DNA from: Pseudoneobacillus sp042683745
Lineage (GTDB): Bacteria; Bacillota; Bacilli; Bacillales; Cytobacillaceae
Reading direction: 5' to 3'
NCBI RefSeq assembly: GCF_042683745.1
Contig: NZ_JBHUJX010000019.1
Span: 124,001-188,000 of the forward strand
Length of the DNA: 64,000 nt
Notes under the pieces: generated by a model
Database searches by the model: none
Seen by the model: the letters and a program-made list of their open reading frames with translations, nothing else
Told to the model about the DNA's origin: nothing
Program-made: the position numbers and the translations under genes
Shown here: positions 1 through 8,032 of the stretch, one piece after another
How positions within the stretch are numbered: the stretch's first letter is position 1
Layout: the number at the start of each line of letters is the position of its first letter

Positions 1-290
1 ACCCCGCCCTCATCTACTAAATAGATAAGGACGGGGTTTGAATTCCCGTGGTACCACCTTCATTTACCAATGGCTCACACCATTAGCCTCAACAAGTACG
101 CAAGTTCAAAAAACTTTTATACCGTGGTTTTTATAACAAGTACCAACACTTGCCGTAGCCTACTTAATGTTTAAAATCGTTCAGTACGGAGCTCCAAGAC
201 CATTGTTCGAACAAGAATTTTCGCTTCTTTTCAGCTACCGAAGCTCTCTGTGTAAAATCGCTTTGCTCTACTTTTTCTCATCATTGCTTT
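1..290 (-). promoter_or_regulatory. T-box leader riboswitch (downstream gene lies off the left edge)
   Basis: Read on the minus strand, the region shows the T-box elements in order. A GA-rich K-turn strand (GATGAGAAAAAGTA, 282-269) is followed by CAGAGAG (250-244) and an apical hairpin with arms GCTTC/GAAGC. The antiterminator core GGTGGTACCACGG lies at 58-46, and a terminator stem ACCCCG...CGGGGT at 37-1 runs up to the window edge. Such leaders sense an uncharged tRNA and control aminoacyl-tRNA synthetase or amino-acid genes. The specifier triplet is not settled: the loop reads acaATGGtc, so ATG or TGG are both possible. The controlled gene must lie left of base 1 on the minus strand. Confidence 0.9.
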
Positions 291-367
291 TAATATTAAA
301 TTATTCGTATTATATCCAAATTGTTGAGAAAGGGGAAGTGTTTTTTTACAGATAATCTCCATTTCAT

Positions 368-1405
368 TTACCAATCCAATTCTGAAACTAACTCATTTAA
401 TAATTCATTAACAGAGTATCTCTTATGGATCATTCCTACGCCTTGACCAACCCATAAAGACATGTACTCAGGATTAGATTCAGCTGATGCTTTCGCCCGT
501 AATGGCTTGGTTAGTTCATTTTGAATAGGATATGGAGGTATTTCTAGCTTCTCGTCCATAAGCTTATCAATAAATTCATTTCTTATCCCTCTCGCAAGTT
601 TTCCCGAAAATACCTTTGTCAGGATCGTATTTTCTTCATTACTTTCGATAATTTTATCCTTATACTTCTCATGCGCCCCACTCTCATGACAGGTTAAAAA
701 AACGGAACCAAGTTGTACCCCTACGGCACCTAAGACGAAAGCAGCGTTTATCCCTTTTCCATTTACGATTCCACCTGCTGCAATGACTGGAGTTTTTACA
801 TTTTCAATCATTTGGGGAACTAGTGATAATGTTCCAATTAGTGGCTCACCCTCTGTTGTAGGAAACGTACCACGATGTCCCCCTGCTTCACTTCCTTGCG
901 CGATAATAAAATCAACCCCGTTTTCTTCAAGCTGAACAGCTTCATTAACGGTTGTAGCCGTTCCTCCTACCTTAATCCCAGCATTCTTCAACTCTTTTAC
1001 GATAGAAGAATCTGGGAGACCAAAGGTAAAGCTACATATGGCAACTTTTTCATTAATAATAACTTCTAATTGTTTTTCGAAAGTGTTAACACTCTTCTTT
1101 TGCAGGGATGTAAACTCTTCATCTGAATTTACATTTAAATATTGCCTCATCGCTTTGATGTCCCTTTGTGAAACGGAATTAATTCCTTCTGGAAGAAATA
1201 GGTTTACACCAAAAGGGTTGGCAGTTAGGGATTTAATCTCGACTATACTTTCCTTCAGACCCTCCGGAGTCATATAACCCGCTCCAATATTTCCAACAGC
1301 CCCATAATTTGAAACCGCTGCTACCAACCGAGACGTTGTTACTCCCCCTGCCATTCCTGCTTGAAAAATAGGATATTTTATCCTTAATTCATGAAAATTC
1401 AGCAA
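368..1405 (-). CDS. Nitronate monooxygenase family flavoprotein (NPD/2-nitropropane dioxygenase-like)
   Basis: This 345-residue protein is a TIM-barrel FMN enzyme of the nitronate monooxygenase family, which oxidises nitronates using oxygen. The start is TTG at 1405, about 5 bases after a GGGAGGGAG ribosome binding site. Family landmarks are visible: an N-terminal IFQAGMAGG flavin-contact segment near residue 14, AQGSEAGGH near residue 170 (the His is the usual catalytic base), AAGGIVNGKG for phosphate binding, and GVQLGSVFL. The length is normal for the family. It is transcribed divergently from the phosphatase gene at 1513 and stands alone. Members of this family are often annotated as enoyl-ACP reductase II (FabK), so the true substrate is uncertain. 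Confidence 0.85.
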   Translation of the reverse strand: MLNFHELRIKYPIFQAGMAGGVTTSRLVAAVSNYGAVGNIGAGYMTPEGLKESIVEIKSLTANPFGVNLFLPEGINSVSQRDIKAMRQYLNVNSDEEFTSLQKKSVNTFEKQLEVIINEKVAICSFTFGLPDSSIVKELKNAGIKVGGTATTVNEAVQLEENGVDFIIAQGSEAGGHRGTFPTTEGEPLIGTLSLVPQMIENVKTPVIAAGGIVNGKGINAAFVLGAVGVQLGSVFLTCHESGAHEKYKDKIIESNEENTILTKVFSGKLARGIRNEFIDKLMDEKLEIPPYPIQNELTKPLRAKASAESNPEYMSLWVGQGVGMIHKRYSVNELLNELVSELDW

Positions 1406-1447
1406 AAATGCTCCCTCCCTTTTAAGATATTACTCATTTACAAAATA

Positions 1448-1476
1448 TTGAGATATTAATAGTTTACCTATATAAT
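1448..1476 (+). promoter_or_regulatory. Sigma-A-type promoter of the phosphatase gene
   Basis: TTGAGA (1448-1453) and a perfect TATAAT (1471-1476) are separated by exactly 17 bases. This would start transcription near 1483, about 30 bases before the ATG at 1513. Confidence 0.75.
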
Positions 1477-1512
1477 TCATGTTAATTCAAATTTTGAAAG
1501 AAGGATAATTGG

Positions 1513-2235
1513 ATGAAGCGAACATTGTTAATAAGTGATATTCATGGTGAATTGGTGAAGTTTGAACAATTACTAGAAATGGTAAATTACAATCCAGATC
1601 AAGATCAATTAATTTTACTAGGCGATTACGTCGATCGTGGCCCTCATTCGAAAGAGGTCATCGAAAAAGTAATGAGCTTAAACGAAGCTGGAGCTAGAGT
1701 ACTAAAGGGCAATCATGAAGATATGATGATCAAGGCATTAACAACAGATGAAGAACATGCCTGGAATCGTTGGGTAAAGATAAACGGTGGCGATAAAACA
1801 TTATTAAGTTATGGTTTTTCAGAAGAAGATTTGATCGTAAGTGAAGAAACATTTCAAAAACCGTTATTGCCATCTGAAATACTAGAGAAGCATTTGGAGT
1901 TTGTTCAAGGGCTTGAACATTATATTGAAACGGATGAATATATCTTTGTTCACGCGGGTGTTCACCCATCTACTCCTGTTACTGAAACAGACCCACATAC
2001 TTTAATGTGGATTCGAGACGAGTTTCATAACGGATATAAAGGTGAAAAGACCGTTATCTTCGGGCATACATATACGAAAACACTCCATGGAGATGCTGAA
2101 AATTACGAAGTTTATTTTGGTAACAACCGTATTATCGGAATTGATGGTGGCGCGGTTTACGGAGGGCAGTTAAATTGTTTAGAGTTACCTAGTCGTAAGG
2201 TTTATTCGGTGAAGCATAATGGAGAAAACAATTAA
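1513..2235 (+). CDS. PPP-family metallophosphoesterase (serine/threonine or nucleoside-polyphosphate phosphatase)
   Basis: This 240-residue protein has the full set of metal-binding blocks of the calcineurin-like PPP superfamily: SDIHGE near residue 8, GDYVDRG near 37, GNHED near 66, a VHAGVHP block near 146 and FGHTYTK near 184. It is a soluble cytoplasmic enzyme that removes phosphate using a di-metal centre. Bacterial relatives include lambda-type protein phosphatases, PrpE and diadenosine tetraphosphatases, and sequence alone does not separate these. The ATG follows AAGAAGGAT with good spacing, and a consensus promoter lies just upstream. It is a single-gene unit closed by a terminator at 2250. 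Confidence 0.85.
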   Translation: MKRTLLISDIHGELVKFEQLLEMVNYNPDQDQLILLGDYVDRGPHSKEVIEKVMSLNEAGARVLKGNHEDMMIKALTTDEEHAWNRWVKINGGDKTLLSYGFSEEDLIVSEETFQKPLLPSEILEKHLEFVQGLEHYIETDEYIFVHAGVHPSTPVTETDPHTLMWIRDEFHNGYKGEKTVIFGHTYTKTLHGDAENYEVYFGNNRIIGIDGGAVYGGQLNCLELPSRKVYSVKHNGENN

Positions 2236-2249
2236 AATCTGAAGTGTTG

Positions 2250-2278
2250 GATGATCTAGAGCAGGTCATCTTTTTTTA
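2250..2278 (+). terminator. Rho-independent terminator after the phosphatase gene
   Basis: The arms GATGATCT and AGGTCATC (2250-2257 and 2263-2270) enclose a 5-base loop and are followed by TTTTTTT. Confidence 0.75.
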
Positions 2279-2318
2279 TATTAAAAAAGGAATTTCTGTG
2301 ACGAAAATGTGAAATCGA

Positions 2319-2411
2319 CGGATATATTTGTGTTTTAGGCGGATATCAGTAGAAAAGAGACGGGTATAATGGAGAACTGCGCGGATATATCTCCAAACTG
2401 CGCGGATATAA
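2319..2411 (+). repeat. Degenerate tandem array A, 21-bp period
   Basis: CGGATATA or a one-base variant starts at 2319, 2340, 2361, 2382 and 2403, an exact 21-bp step. Bases between the cores are poorly conserved except for the last two units, which share aactgcg. The array fills the gap between the phosphatase terminator and the small secreted protein gene. The remaining gap sequence to 2660 shows nothing else I can name. Confidence 0.8.
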
Positions 2412-2674
2412 TTTTTTCAAGTGAATGTGCTAAGTGTTTTGTAATCAATTTGCAACTTAAATGTGAGAAAGCCAGTTCATTGATGTATTTACAGCTACAA
2501 CCTTCGTCTCCCAAAAACAAGAGCCTAACATCTACTCTTTATACATGTCCGAATTCGACCATTTTGTAGCAAAATTCATCCTCTATTTACAAAGGAGATA
2601 ATAACAGTTAAGTAATAATTCTTATGGAAATGCATACATATCAATATAGATTGAATAGACAAGGAGTCATTTCC

Positions 2675-3004
2675 ATGAAGAAACTAATTGCAGTAATTGG
2701 CGTATTAACCTCTTTAGGAGCTGTTATGTATTTAGATTCAACCACAGTCTCTCTTACTGATGAACTTAGATCTGTCATACATTACCCAGAGGACTCAGAA
2801 ACAGAAACAGTTGATGGTCAGACAGAGGACAAAATAATAGGCTCTCAAACTCCCACATTAGAATGGATCTTTGAAAAACAAGAAAAGGTTGATGGTTATA
2901 TATTAGAAACATACCGTGAATATGAAATATACAGTGATGAAAACGGAAATAAAATCAAACAAGTCCCTACATCCAATTTTGACTATCTGCAATATAAAAA
3001 ATAG
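2675..3004 (+). CDS. Small exported protein of unknown function
   Basis: I do not recognise the family. The reading frame could extend upstream to 2624, but ATG 2675 is preceded at 8 bases by AAGGAG and begins with a typical export signal: MKK followed by about 16 hydrophobic residues. That gives a 109-residue product. The mature part is acidic, rich in Glu, Asp and Thr, with YILETYREYEIYSDENG near the C-terminus. No Cys is present after the signal, so it is not a lipoprotein. It is either secreted or held by an N-terminal anchor. It converges on the DUF1836 gene, and the two share a bidirectional hairpin. Confidence 0.6.
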   Translation: MKKLIAVIGVLTSLGAVMYLDSTTVSLTDELRSVIHYPEDSETETVDGQTEDKIIGSQTPTLEWIFEKQEKVDGYILETYREYEIYSDENGNKIKQVPTSNFDYLQYKK

Positions 3005-3048
3005 GTTAGTTACTACAAATGGGCATTTGTCATTTGTAGTAACTAACC
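3004..3048. terminator. Bidirectional terminator between convergent genes
   Basis: Perfect 18-bp arms (3004-3021 and 3031-3048) flank a 9-base loop. On the minus strand the stem is followed by TATTTTTT, so it terminates the DUF1836 gene. It may also stop the plus-strand gene, whose stop codon touches the stem. Confidence 0.85.
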
Positions 3049-3050
3049 AT

Positions 3051-3836
3051 TTAGAGTCCCTGTAAAAATAAAGTAGCGTTCATATAATTTCTTGTTAAGG
3101 TTTGATAATATGCCGATAACACAGTCAAGGAAGCCATAACTAATACATTCATTACAATTTCCTTTTGTTTTTCATTCAAGTGCTTGAAGACTTGTAAAAG
3201 AAAACATGCTTCATTATTAATGTATTTCTCCATTTGTAAATGGAAAGGACAATCCCCTACTTCTTGCTTCTTCAAATTGTTTTCATGATGGATTTTTTCA
3301 AAAATTGTTGCGTATGCAAGATAAAAATCGAGCGGATCAATGACATCATCGGAATGATCATCCGGATTATTGAAAATAAGAGCCAATACCTTCCGAATCG
3401 AGTCAAAATCTAGTGAGGCTTTTAGATCCTCGACAATAAATAAGGTCGCCGCCTGCTCTACAGTGTATTTCTTGCCTAATCTTGGAGATCCAATTAGTTC
3501 TTTTACATCTCTTTTCACCCAATTTTGCACAGCACTTGACGACAAATTCGCAAACTCAATTTGGTTTCCTAATGAAACAATTTCATTTATGGATAACCCT
3601 ATCGTATGGCTCTTCCCTTTAATCAACTTTTCAAAAATAGGTGGCATCTTGGTTTCTATAAAAGCTGACAGGGATTTCCCGTCTCTCAATTCTTTACTAT
3701 GTGAACGTGCCCATGCCTTTTGTAAGCAAGCTAACGGCGTTTGGTTCTCCACTCCTTTTAAGGAAAATAAGAACTCAGCCATATTTTTTCTAGAAAGCTG
3801 GAACATTTCCAACGAAAACAACCCCTGAAATAACAA
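3051..3836 (-). CDS. DUF1836 domain protein
   Basis: From memory, the sequence matches the DUF1836 family of Firmicutes, whose function is not established. Diagnostic stretches are LSRKNMAEFLFSLKG near the N-terminus, AVQNWVKRDVKELIG and GKKYTVEQAATLFIVEDLK in the middle, and IFNNPDDHSDDVIDPLDFY. The middle segment resembles a MerR-like winged helix, so DNA binding is possible. The frame opens with TTG at 3836, preceded by GAAGGAAAT. A second TTG at 3812, after AGGGG, would give the more family-like start MEMFQLSRK (253 residues). It is a single-gene unit. Confidence 0.75.
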   Translation of the reverse strand: MLFQGLFSLEMFQLSRKNMAEFLFSLKGVENQTPLACLQKAWARSHSKELRDGKSLSAFIETKMPPIFEKLIKGKSHTIGLSINEIVSLGNQIEFANLSSSAVQNWVKRDVKELIGSPRLGKKYTVEQAATLFIVEDLKASLDFDSIRKVLALIFNNPDDHSDDVIDPLDFYLAYATIFEKIHHENNLKKQEVGDCPFHLQMEKYINNEACFLLQVFKHLNEKQKEIVMNVLVMASLTVLSAYYQTLTRNYMNATLFLQGL

Positions 3837-3904
3837 ATCTTATTTCCTTCATCCTAATTCTTTCCTATTAAGTAGTCAATGCCTTCATAGGGAAAAATTA
3901 ATAA

Positions 3905-3933
3905 TTGATATTCACAGGACAAAATTATATAAT
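3905..3933 (+). promoter_or_regulatory. Sigma-A-type promoter of htpX
   Basis: TTGATA (3905-3910) and TATAAT (3928-3933) are separated by 17 bases. Transcription would start near 3940, which favours the ATG at 3988 over one at 3955. Confidence 0.8.
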
Positions 3934-3987
3934 TTAATCATCAGACAAGTTCAAATGACCACAAAATACAATATAAAGGGTGAGATG

Positions 3988-4866
3988 ATGGGTAAACGAA
4001 TCTTTTATTTTCTTTTAACCAACGTATTAGTTTTAGCAACAATTAGTATTATATTTTCCCTTATTGGTGGCGGAAACTATATAGAAGGTGGCAACATTAA
4101 TTTTGCTTCCTTATTAGTTTTCAGTGCCGTGATTGGTTTTTCAGGATCATTCATTTCCCTAGCAATGTCACGCTGGATGGCGAAAAGAATGATGAATGTT
4201 CACGTTTTAAAGCCCGATGCTGATTTAAATTCTTTTGAAAGGGAAATTGTCGAAAAAGTTCATCGTCTTTCAAGAGCAGCTGGATTAATGAACATGCCCG
4301 AAGTGGGAATCTATGATTCTCCTGAAGTAAATGCTTTTGCGACTGGCCCTTCGAAAAAGAGATCACTAGTCGCTGTTTCAACTGGCTTACTTCATGAAAT
4401 GGATGATGATGCGATTGAAGGAGTTATCGCTCATGAAGTCGCGCATATTGCCAATGGTGACATGGTGACAATGACCTTATTACAAGGTGTCGTAAACACA
4501 TTTGTTGTTTTCCTTGCTCGAATTGCTGCTTGGGTTGCTTCACGTTTTGTTAAAGAAGAACTGGCTCCAATCGTTCATTTTATTGCCGTCCTCGTCTTCC
4601 AAATTGTCTTCTCGATCTTAGGAAGTATTGTCGTTCTTGCTTACTCAAGACATCGCGAATATCATGCGGACCGCGGTGGTGCCGACTTAGCAGGGAAGGA
4701 TAAAATGACCCATGCATTACAAATGTTAAAAGCATATTCCAATCGTATTCGTGGCGACGAACAGGCTTCAATCGCCACATTAAAAATTAGTGGTAAAGGA
4801 AAATCATTATTATTTTCAACCCACCCTGATTTAGATGAGCGTATTAAACGTTTAAACATGAGGTAA
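3988..4866 (+). CDS. htpX: HtpX-type membrane zinc metalloprotease (M48)
   Basis: HtpX is a membrane-bound, cytoplasm-facing protease of family M48 that degrades misfolded membrane proteins during stress. The 292-residue protein has two N-terminal membrane helices (about 4-26 and 42-62). The zinc motif HEVAH lies near residue 150 in IAHEVAHIANGD, followed by two more hydrophobic segments (about 170-220). A Glu in SRHREYHAD supplies the third metal ligand. The start is ATG 3988 (or 3985) after AAAGGG. An upstream in-frame ATG at 3955 lacks a ribosome binding site and lies only about 15 bases from the predicted transcription start. It is monocistronic. Confidence 0.92.
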   Translation: MGKRIFYFLLTNVLVLATISIIFSLIGGGNYIEGGNINFASLLVFSAVIGFSGSFISLAMSRWMAKRMMNVHVLKPDADLNSFEREIVEKVHRLSRAAGLMNMPEVGIYDSPEVNAFATGPSKKRSLVAVSTGLLHEMDDDAIEGVIAHEVAHIANGDMVTMTLLQGVVNTFVVFLARIAAWVASRFVKEELAPIVHFIAVLVFQIVFSILGSIVVLAYSRHREYHADRGGADLAGKDKMTHALQMLKAYSNRIRGDEQASIATLKISGKGKSLLFSTHPDLDERIKRLNMR

Positions 4867-4877
4867 TTTTTTAGATG

Positions 4878-4902
4878 GCGGGATACCTTTAAGGACCCGC
4901 CG
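4878..4902 (+). terminator. Probable terminator after htpX
   Basis: The arms GGCGGG and CCCGCC enclose a loop that itself contains the palindrome CCTTTAAGG. The T tract that follows is weak (TCCTTCATTTT). Confidence 0.45.
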
Positions 4903-5050
4903 TCCTTCATTTTCAGGCACTAAAAATGATGATCATCCATTTTCTCCAACCTTCCTTGAACATTACAGCCCAAGTCTTTATTCTTCAAAAAAGAGATATC
5001 AACTACAAGCAGATCAGTACAGTCTTAATTGAAAACATTATAAAAGAGTC

Positions 5051-5096
5051 AAGTGTTAGGAACCGCAAGATCAACTTCCATTTGGTGCCTACACTT
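5051..5096 (-). terminator. Hairpin of the GTGTTAGG type, terminator-like
   Basis: AAGTGTTAGGAACC and GGTGCCTACACTT form imperfect arms just beyond the stop of the SDR gene. On the minus strand the sequence continues GACTCTTTTATAATGTTTT. The same arm sequence recurs in the hairpin at 9469-9522. The rest of the 4903-5050 gap shows nothing recognisable. Confidence 0.5.
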
Positions 5097-5104
5097 GCTC
5101 CACC

Positions 5105-6052
5105 TTATTTTTTTACTAACCATTGCTTAGCAATCTCTTCTAAATTATTTCTAATTCCTATTGTAAATGGTGTTTTAGGTAGTGCCCCAATTCTATTTTC
5201 GTACTTTGTCCCGTCTAAAATAACAGGATTTTCATTTAAATATAACATTTCGTAATATTCCCTCATAAAGGGATTAAAGATTCCAAGTGCTTTAATCATC
5301 CAGTTGTGAACCTGGTTTAATTTAATCTCTTTTGATAAGTATTTAGAAGCAATTTCTCCTATTTCTTTCCCTGAGATTGTGCCTGCTCCTGGAATAGTCC
5401 AAATTTCACCATATGCATCATCATGTAAAGATAACTCTACAAGAGCTTTCGCTGCGTCCTTTATATAAATAAACTCTCTTTGAAGATTTGGATTTCCTAC
5501 GAATCCTCCAGAGTTCTTCTTTACAATTTGTTCAAAAGTGTATTGAAGTGCAGTGTTTTCAGCTTTTGGTCCATAAAAGTCTGGAAAATGTGCAATCACA
5601 TATGGGACTCCGGAATTTTCAATTTGCTGTTGAAGGTTTAAGCGAATTTTTCCCTTTTTCGTATGTGGATTCTTCGTTGTCAATTCATTTACTTTTTGTC
5701 GCTGGACGCCATATGCATAAATATTGTCGACATAAATAAGGGATTTTTTCTGCAATTTACATTCTTGAAGGATAAGAGATAGAATGTTAAAAAGACTAGG
5801 ATCCCAATTTTGATAGGGAATACTTATAGCGTGAAAAACCACATCAACCTTTGAAATCGCTTCTTTTAATTGAGCATGATTCAAGACATCACCTACCATT
5901 ATTTTCGCTAGCGGTCCCCACTCTTTCTCATATTTCTCTAATTTACCCTTAGTGCGAGCAAAAGCTATCGTTTCTATGTTTCTACTTACTAACTCTTCAA
6001 CTAATGAATAACCCATACCACCTGAGGCACCTAATACTAAAGCTTTTTTCAT
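5105..6052 (-). CDS. NAD(P)-dependent epimerase/dehydratase-like SDR protein
   Basis: This 315-residue protein belongs to the extended short-chain dehydrogenase/reductase superfamily. The Rossmann glycine motif GASGGMGYS lies at residues 8-16, and an Asp-Val turn near 55-68 reads GDVLNHAQL. The active-site region reads YVDNIYAYGVQRQK, where a strict YxxxK pair is not evident, so catalysis is uncertain. Downstream IPGAGTISGKEIGE resembles NmrA/epimerase relatives. The ATG follows GGAGATG. A TetR operator copy sits in its leader, and the regulator gene lies directly upstream on the same strand. Repression relieved by an unknown small molecule is therefore likely. Confidence 0.75.
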   Translation of the reverse strand: MKKALVLGASGGMGYSLVEELVSRNIETIAFARTKGKLEKYEKEWGPLAKIMVGDVLNHAQLKEAISKVDVVFHAISIPYQNWDPSLFNILSLILQECKLQKKSLIYVDNIYAYGVQRQKVNELTTKNPHTKKGKIRLNLQQQIENSGVPYVIAHFPDFYGPKAENTALQYTFEQIVKKNSGGFVGNPNLQREFIYIKDAAKALVELSLHDDAYGEIWTIPGAGTISGKEIGEIASKYLSKEIKLNQVHNWMIKALGIFNPFMREYYEMLYLNENPVILDGTKYENRIGALPKTPFTIGIRNNLEEIAKQWLVKK

Positions 6053-6077
6053 CTATTTCATCTCCATTTTCATTTTA

Positions 6078-6092
6078 TTGACCACTGTTCAA
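6078..6092. promoter_or_regulatory. TetR operator copy 1, in the SDR gene leader
   Basis: TTGACCACTGTTCAA is an imperfect palindrome that differs at two positions from the reverse complement of the site at 6773-6787 in front of the tetR-like gene. Confidence 0.7.
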
Positions 6093-6130
6093 ATTAAAAT
6101 AAATAAAAAGAAATGACAAACCTGCCACTT

Positions 6131-6183
6131 CTTTAACGCATTAACGCATCGGGGGTCAGACCCCCAGTGCTTTAACGCGTTAT
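6131..6183. repeat. GGGGGTC/GACCCCC palindromic repeat, copy 1
   Basis: GGGGGTC-A-GACCCCC is framed by imperfectly paired flanks built from TTAACGC and GCGTTA. It lies immediately after the stop of the TetR gene and reaches into the stop codon. The second copy, at 61664-61718, is a perfect palindrome. Confidence 0.75.
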
Positions 6184-6752
6184 TGCAATGCTTTTATCAA
6201 AAATAGTACATGCGCTCTAGCAAGATCTTCTATATCTTCAAAGGTTGTTTCTGTTCGGCAAAAATGAGTCACAAACCCATGAAGACTTAAAAACAATGAA
6301 TAAACATCCTTCGATGTAAGCCGCTTAGATACTAATGAACCAACCGTTTCACCAAAAAGCTGTAAACTTTTATTCGGTCCTTCTTGAAGATAGCTTTTCA
6401 CATCATCGTCTCTTAGAAGAAACATGACTTCGTAATGATTCTGATTGGTTAAACCAAACTTAATATATCTATATAATACATTGAACAACTTCTCATCCTT
6501 TTCGGATTGATCATCGTTCATGACATCATAAAGCTCTTGATCTAGCTTTTCAAAGTCAGTTGAAATGATTTCGTAAAAGAGCTCTGCTTTATTTTTAAAA
6601 TGATAATATATTGCACCATGACTACATTTTAGAACGTTGGCTATCTTTCTCATCGAAAGAGATGCATAGCCTTCAGATGCAAATAGGTCACGGGCCGCAT
6701 CAAGGATTACAGCCTTTGTTAACTCATTTTGAGTTGATTTTCTAGGAGTCAA
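6180..6752 (-). CDS. TetR/AcrR family repressor
   Basis: The 190-residue protein has an N-terminal TetR helix-turn-helix (about residues 20-55: LDAARDLFASEGY, then SMRKIANVLKCSHGAIYYHFKNKAE) and a C-terminal ligand-binding helical domain. I chose TTG 6752, which follows AAGGGTGATAAAT. The frame is open upstream to 6803, but that extension would read through the palindromic operator at 6773-6787. The same operator precedes the SDR gene downstream, so the protein probably represses itself and that gene. The inducer is unknown. Confidence 0.85.
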   Translation of the reverse strand: MTPRKSTQNELTKAVILDAARDLFASEGYASLSMRKIANVLKCSHGAIYYHFKNKAELFYEIISTDFEKLDQELYDVMNDDQSEKDEKLFNVLYRYIKFGLTNQNHYEVMFLLRDDDVKSYLQEGPNKSLQLFGETVGSLVSKRLTSKDVYSLFLSLHGFVTHFCRTETTFEDIEDLARAHVLFLIKALQ

Positions 6753-6772
6753 ATTTATCACCCTTACCTTTA

Positions 6773-6787
6773 TTGAACACCGGTCAA
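6773..6787. promoter_or_regulatory. TetR operator copy 2, upstream of the regulator gene
   Basis: TTGAACACCGGTCAA, read as TTGACCGGTGTTCAA on the minus strand, is a near-palindrome 21 bases before the chosen start codon. It matches copy 1 at 13 of 15 positions. Confidence 0.7.
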
Positions 6788-6893
6788 TAAAATTATAATT
6801 CAACTTCCTTTTGTTGGCAAGAAAAAATGCTACTAAATTTTTCTTATTAATGAAACTAGTTTATCAACGGAAAGCACACTTATTAACCAATCC

Positions 6894-8015
6894 TTACTTC
6901 TTGCCAATTGCCCCAGCCACATCATAGTTTCCAAGATCAATTTCCGTTTCTTTCCCTAGTACAAGCTTCGCTAATTCCGAGCCAAGATAAGGACCGCTTG
7001 TTAGACCAGAAGCGCCTAAACCATTCGAGATAAATAGTCCCTCATACTGAGGAAACGAACCGATAATAGGAAGAAAACCTGGTGTAAATGGTCGAAAGCC
7101 TACTCTTGTTTCGAGAATCTCGCCATTGGTTAAACCTGGAGCAACCTGCAAGGCTTTGCCCAGTACTTCACTGATCCCACCTGCAGTTACCCTGTGATCA
7201 AATCCAGCCTCATCCTCATGAGTAGCCCCAACCACTACTCGTCCGTCTTCAAAGGTAAGAATATACTGATCATTCGGTGGTATTACTACTGGCCACGCTC
7301 CAGTATCCTCGTTTGGCATTTCAAGGTGTACAATTTGAGCCTTTTGTGGGGTAACTAAAAAATCTACTCCTAATGGCTTCAATAAATCTTTCGCCCAAGC
7401 ACCAGCAGTAACGATGACACAATCGGCTTCTAATATTCTTCCATCCAATTGGACACCAATTATTTCATTATTCTTATGTACGAGCCTCGCATCTCCTTCT
7501 AATAGTTGCGCTCCATTCTTTACTGCAGCATTTACTAGAGCATTCCGAAGTGCCCTGCCATTTACTCTTGCTCCACCACTAATAAAAACAGATCCATATT
7601 CTTCACCTAAAGGAGGAAAAAGTTCCTTTGTCTCTTTAGGTGATAGGATCGTTATTTCACCAATTTCAGGTGCATCCTCACGGCGTAATCGAGCCCGCTC
7701 GGCCATTTTTTCTAGTTTGCTTTCGTCTGAATGCAAACTAAGGGCGCCAACTCGTTTATACCCTGTTTCTGTTTCACCGTCAGCTTCCAATAGTTTGATT
7801 AAAGTCGGGTAATAACGTGCTCCGCCTTTAACTAATTGATACCATGCTTTGTTCCGTCGTTGCGATAGCCATGGACAAACGATCCCTGCAGCAGCATCCG
7901 TAGCCTGACCTGTATCGTGTCGATCCACCAGTATAACTTCTACCCCTGCTTTTGCAAGGTGATAGGCAGTGGATGCTCCTAATATTCCTGCACCAATCAC
8001 AATGATCTTTTGCAT
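6894..8015 (-). CDS. FAD-dependent oxidoreductase of the D-amino-acid oxidase (DAO) family
   Basis: The 373-residue protein has the FAD dinucleotide-binding motif IIVIGAGILGAS at residues 4-15, followed by ILVDRHDTGQATDAAAG. A C-terminal flavin-contact segment reads FISNGLGASGLTSGP. The family includes glycine oxidase and D-amino acid dehydrogenase, which oxidise amines or amino acids. The actual substrate cannot be read from sequence. ATG 8015 follows AAAAAGGTG. A longer frame from 8054 would overlap the upstream gene's 3' end and adds residues foreign to the family. It is the last gene of a three-gene minus-strand cluster with two small genes of unknown function. Confidence 0.8.
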   Translation of the reverse strand: MQKIIVIGAGILGASTAYHLAKAGVEVILVDRHDTGQATDAAAGIVCPWLSQRRNKAWYQLVKGGARYYPTLIKLLEADGETETGYKRVGALSLHSDESKLEKMAERARLRREDAPEIGEITILSPKETKELFPPLGEEYGSVFISGGARVNGRALRNALVNAAVKNGAQLLEGDARLVHKNNEIIGVQLDGRILEADCVIVTAGAWAKDLLKPLGVDFLVTPQKAQIVHLEMPNEDTGAWPVVIPPNDQYILTFEDGRVVVGATHEDEAGFDHRVTAGGISEVLGKALQVAPGLTNGEILETRVGFRPFTPGFLPIIGSFPQYEGLFISNGLGASGLTSGPYLGSELAKLVLGKETEIDLGNYDVAGAIGKK

Positions 8016-8032
8016 CAAAACACCTTTTTCCT

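Noticed and set aside
167..355. Plus-strand coding region
   Set aside because: It is antisense to the T-box leader, has no ribosome binding site and no protein-like composition.
2369..2569. Plus-strand coding region with CAD repeats
   Set aside because: Its apparent peptide repeats come from tandem array A. There is no good start signal and no family match.
4926..5255. Plus-strand 109-residue coding region
   Set aside because: Its 3' half is antisense to the SDR gene and its 5' half crosses a terminator-like hairpin.
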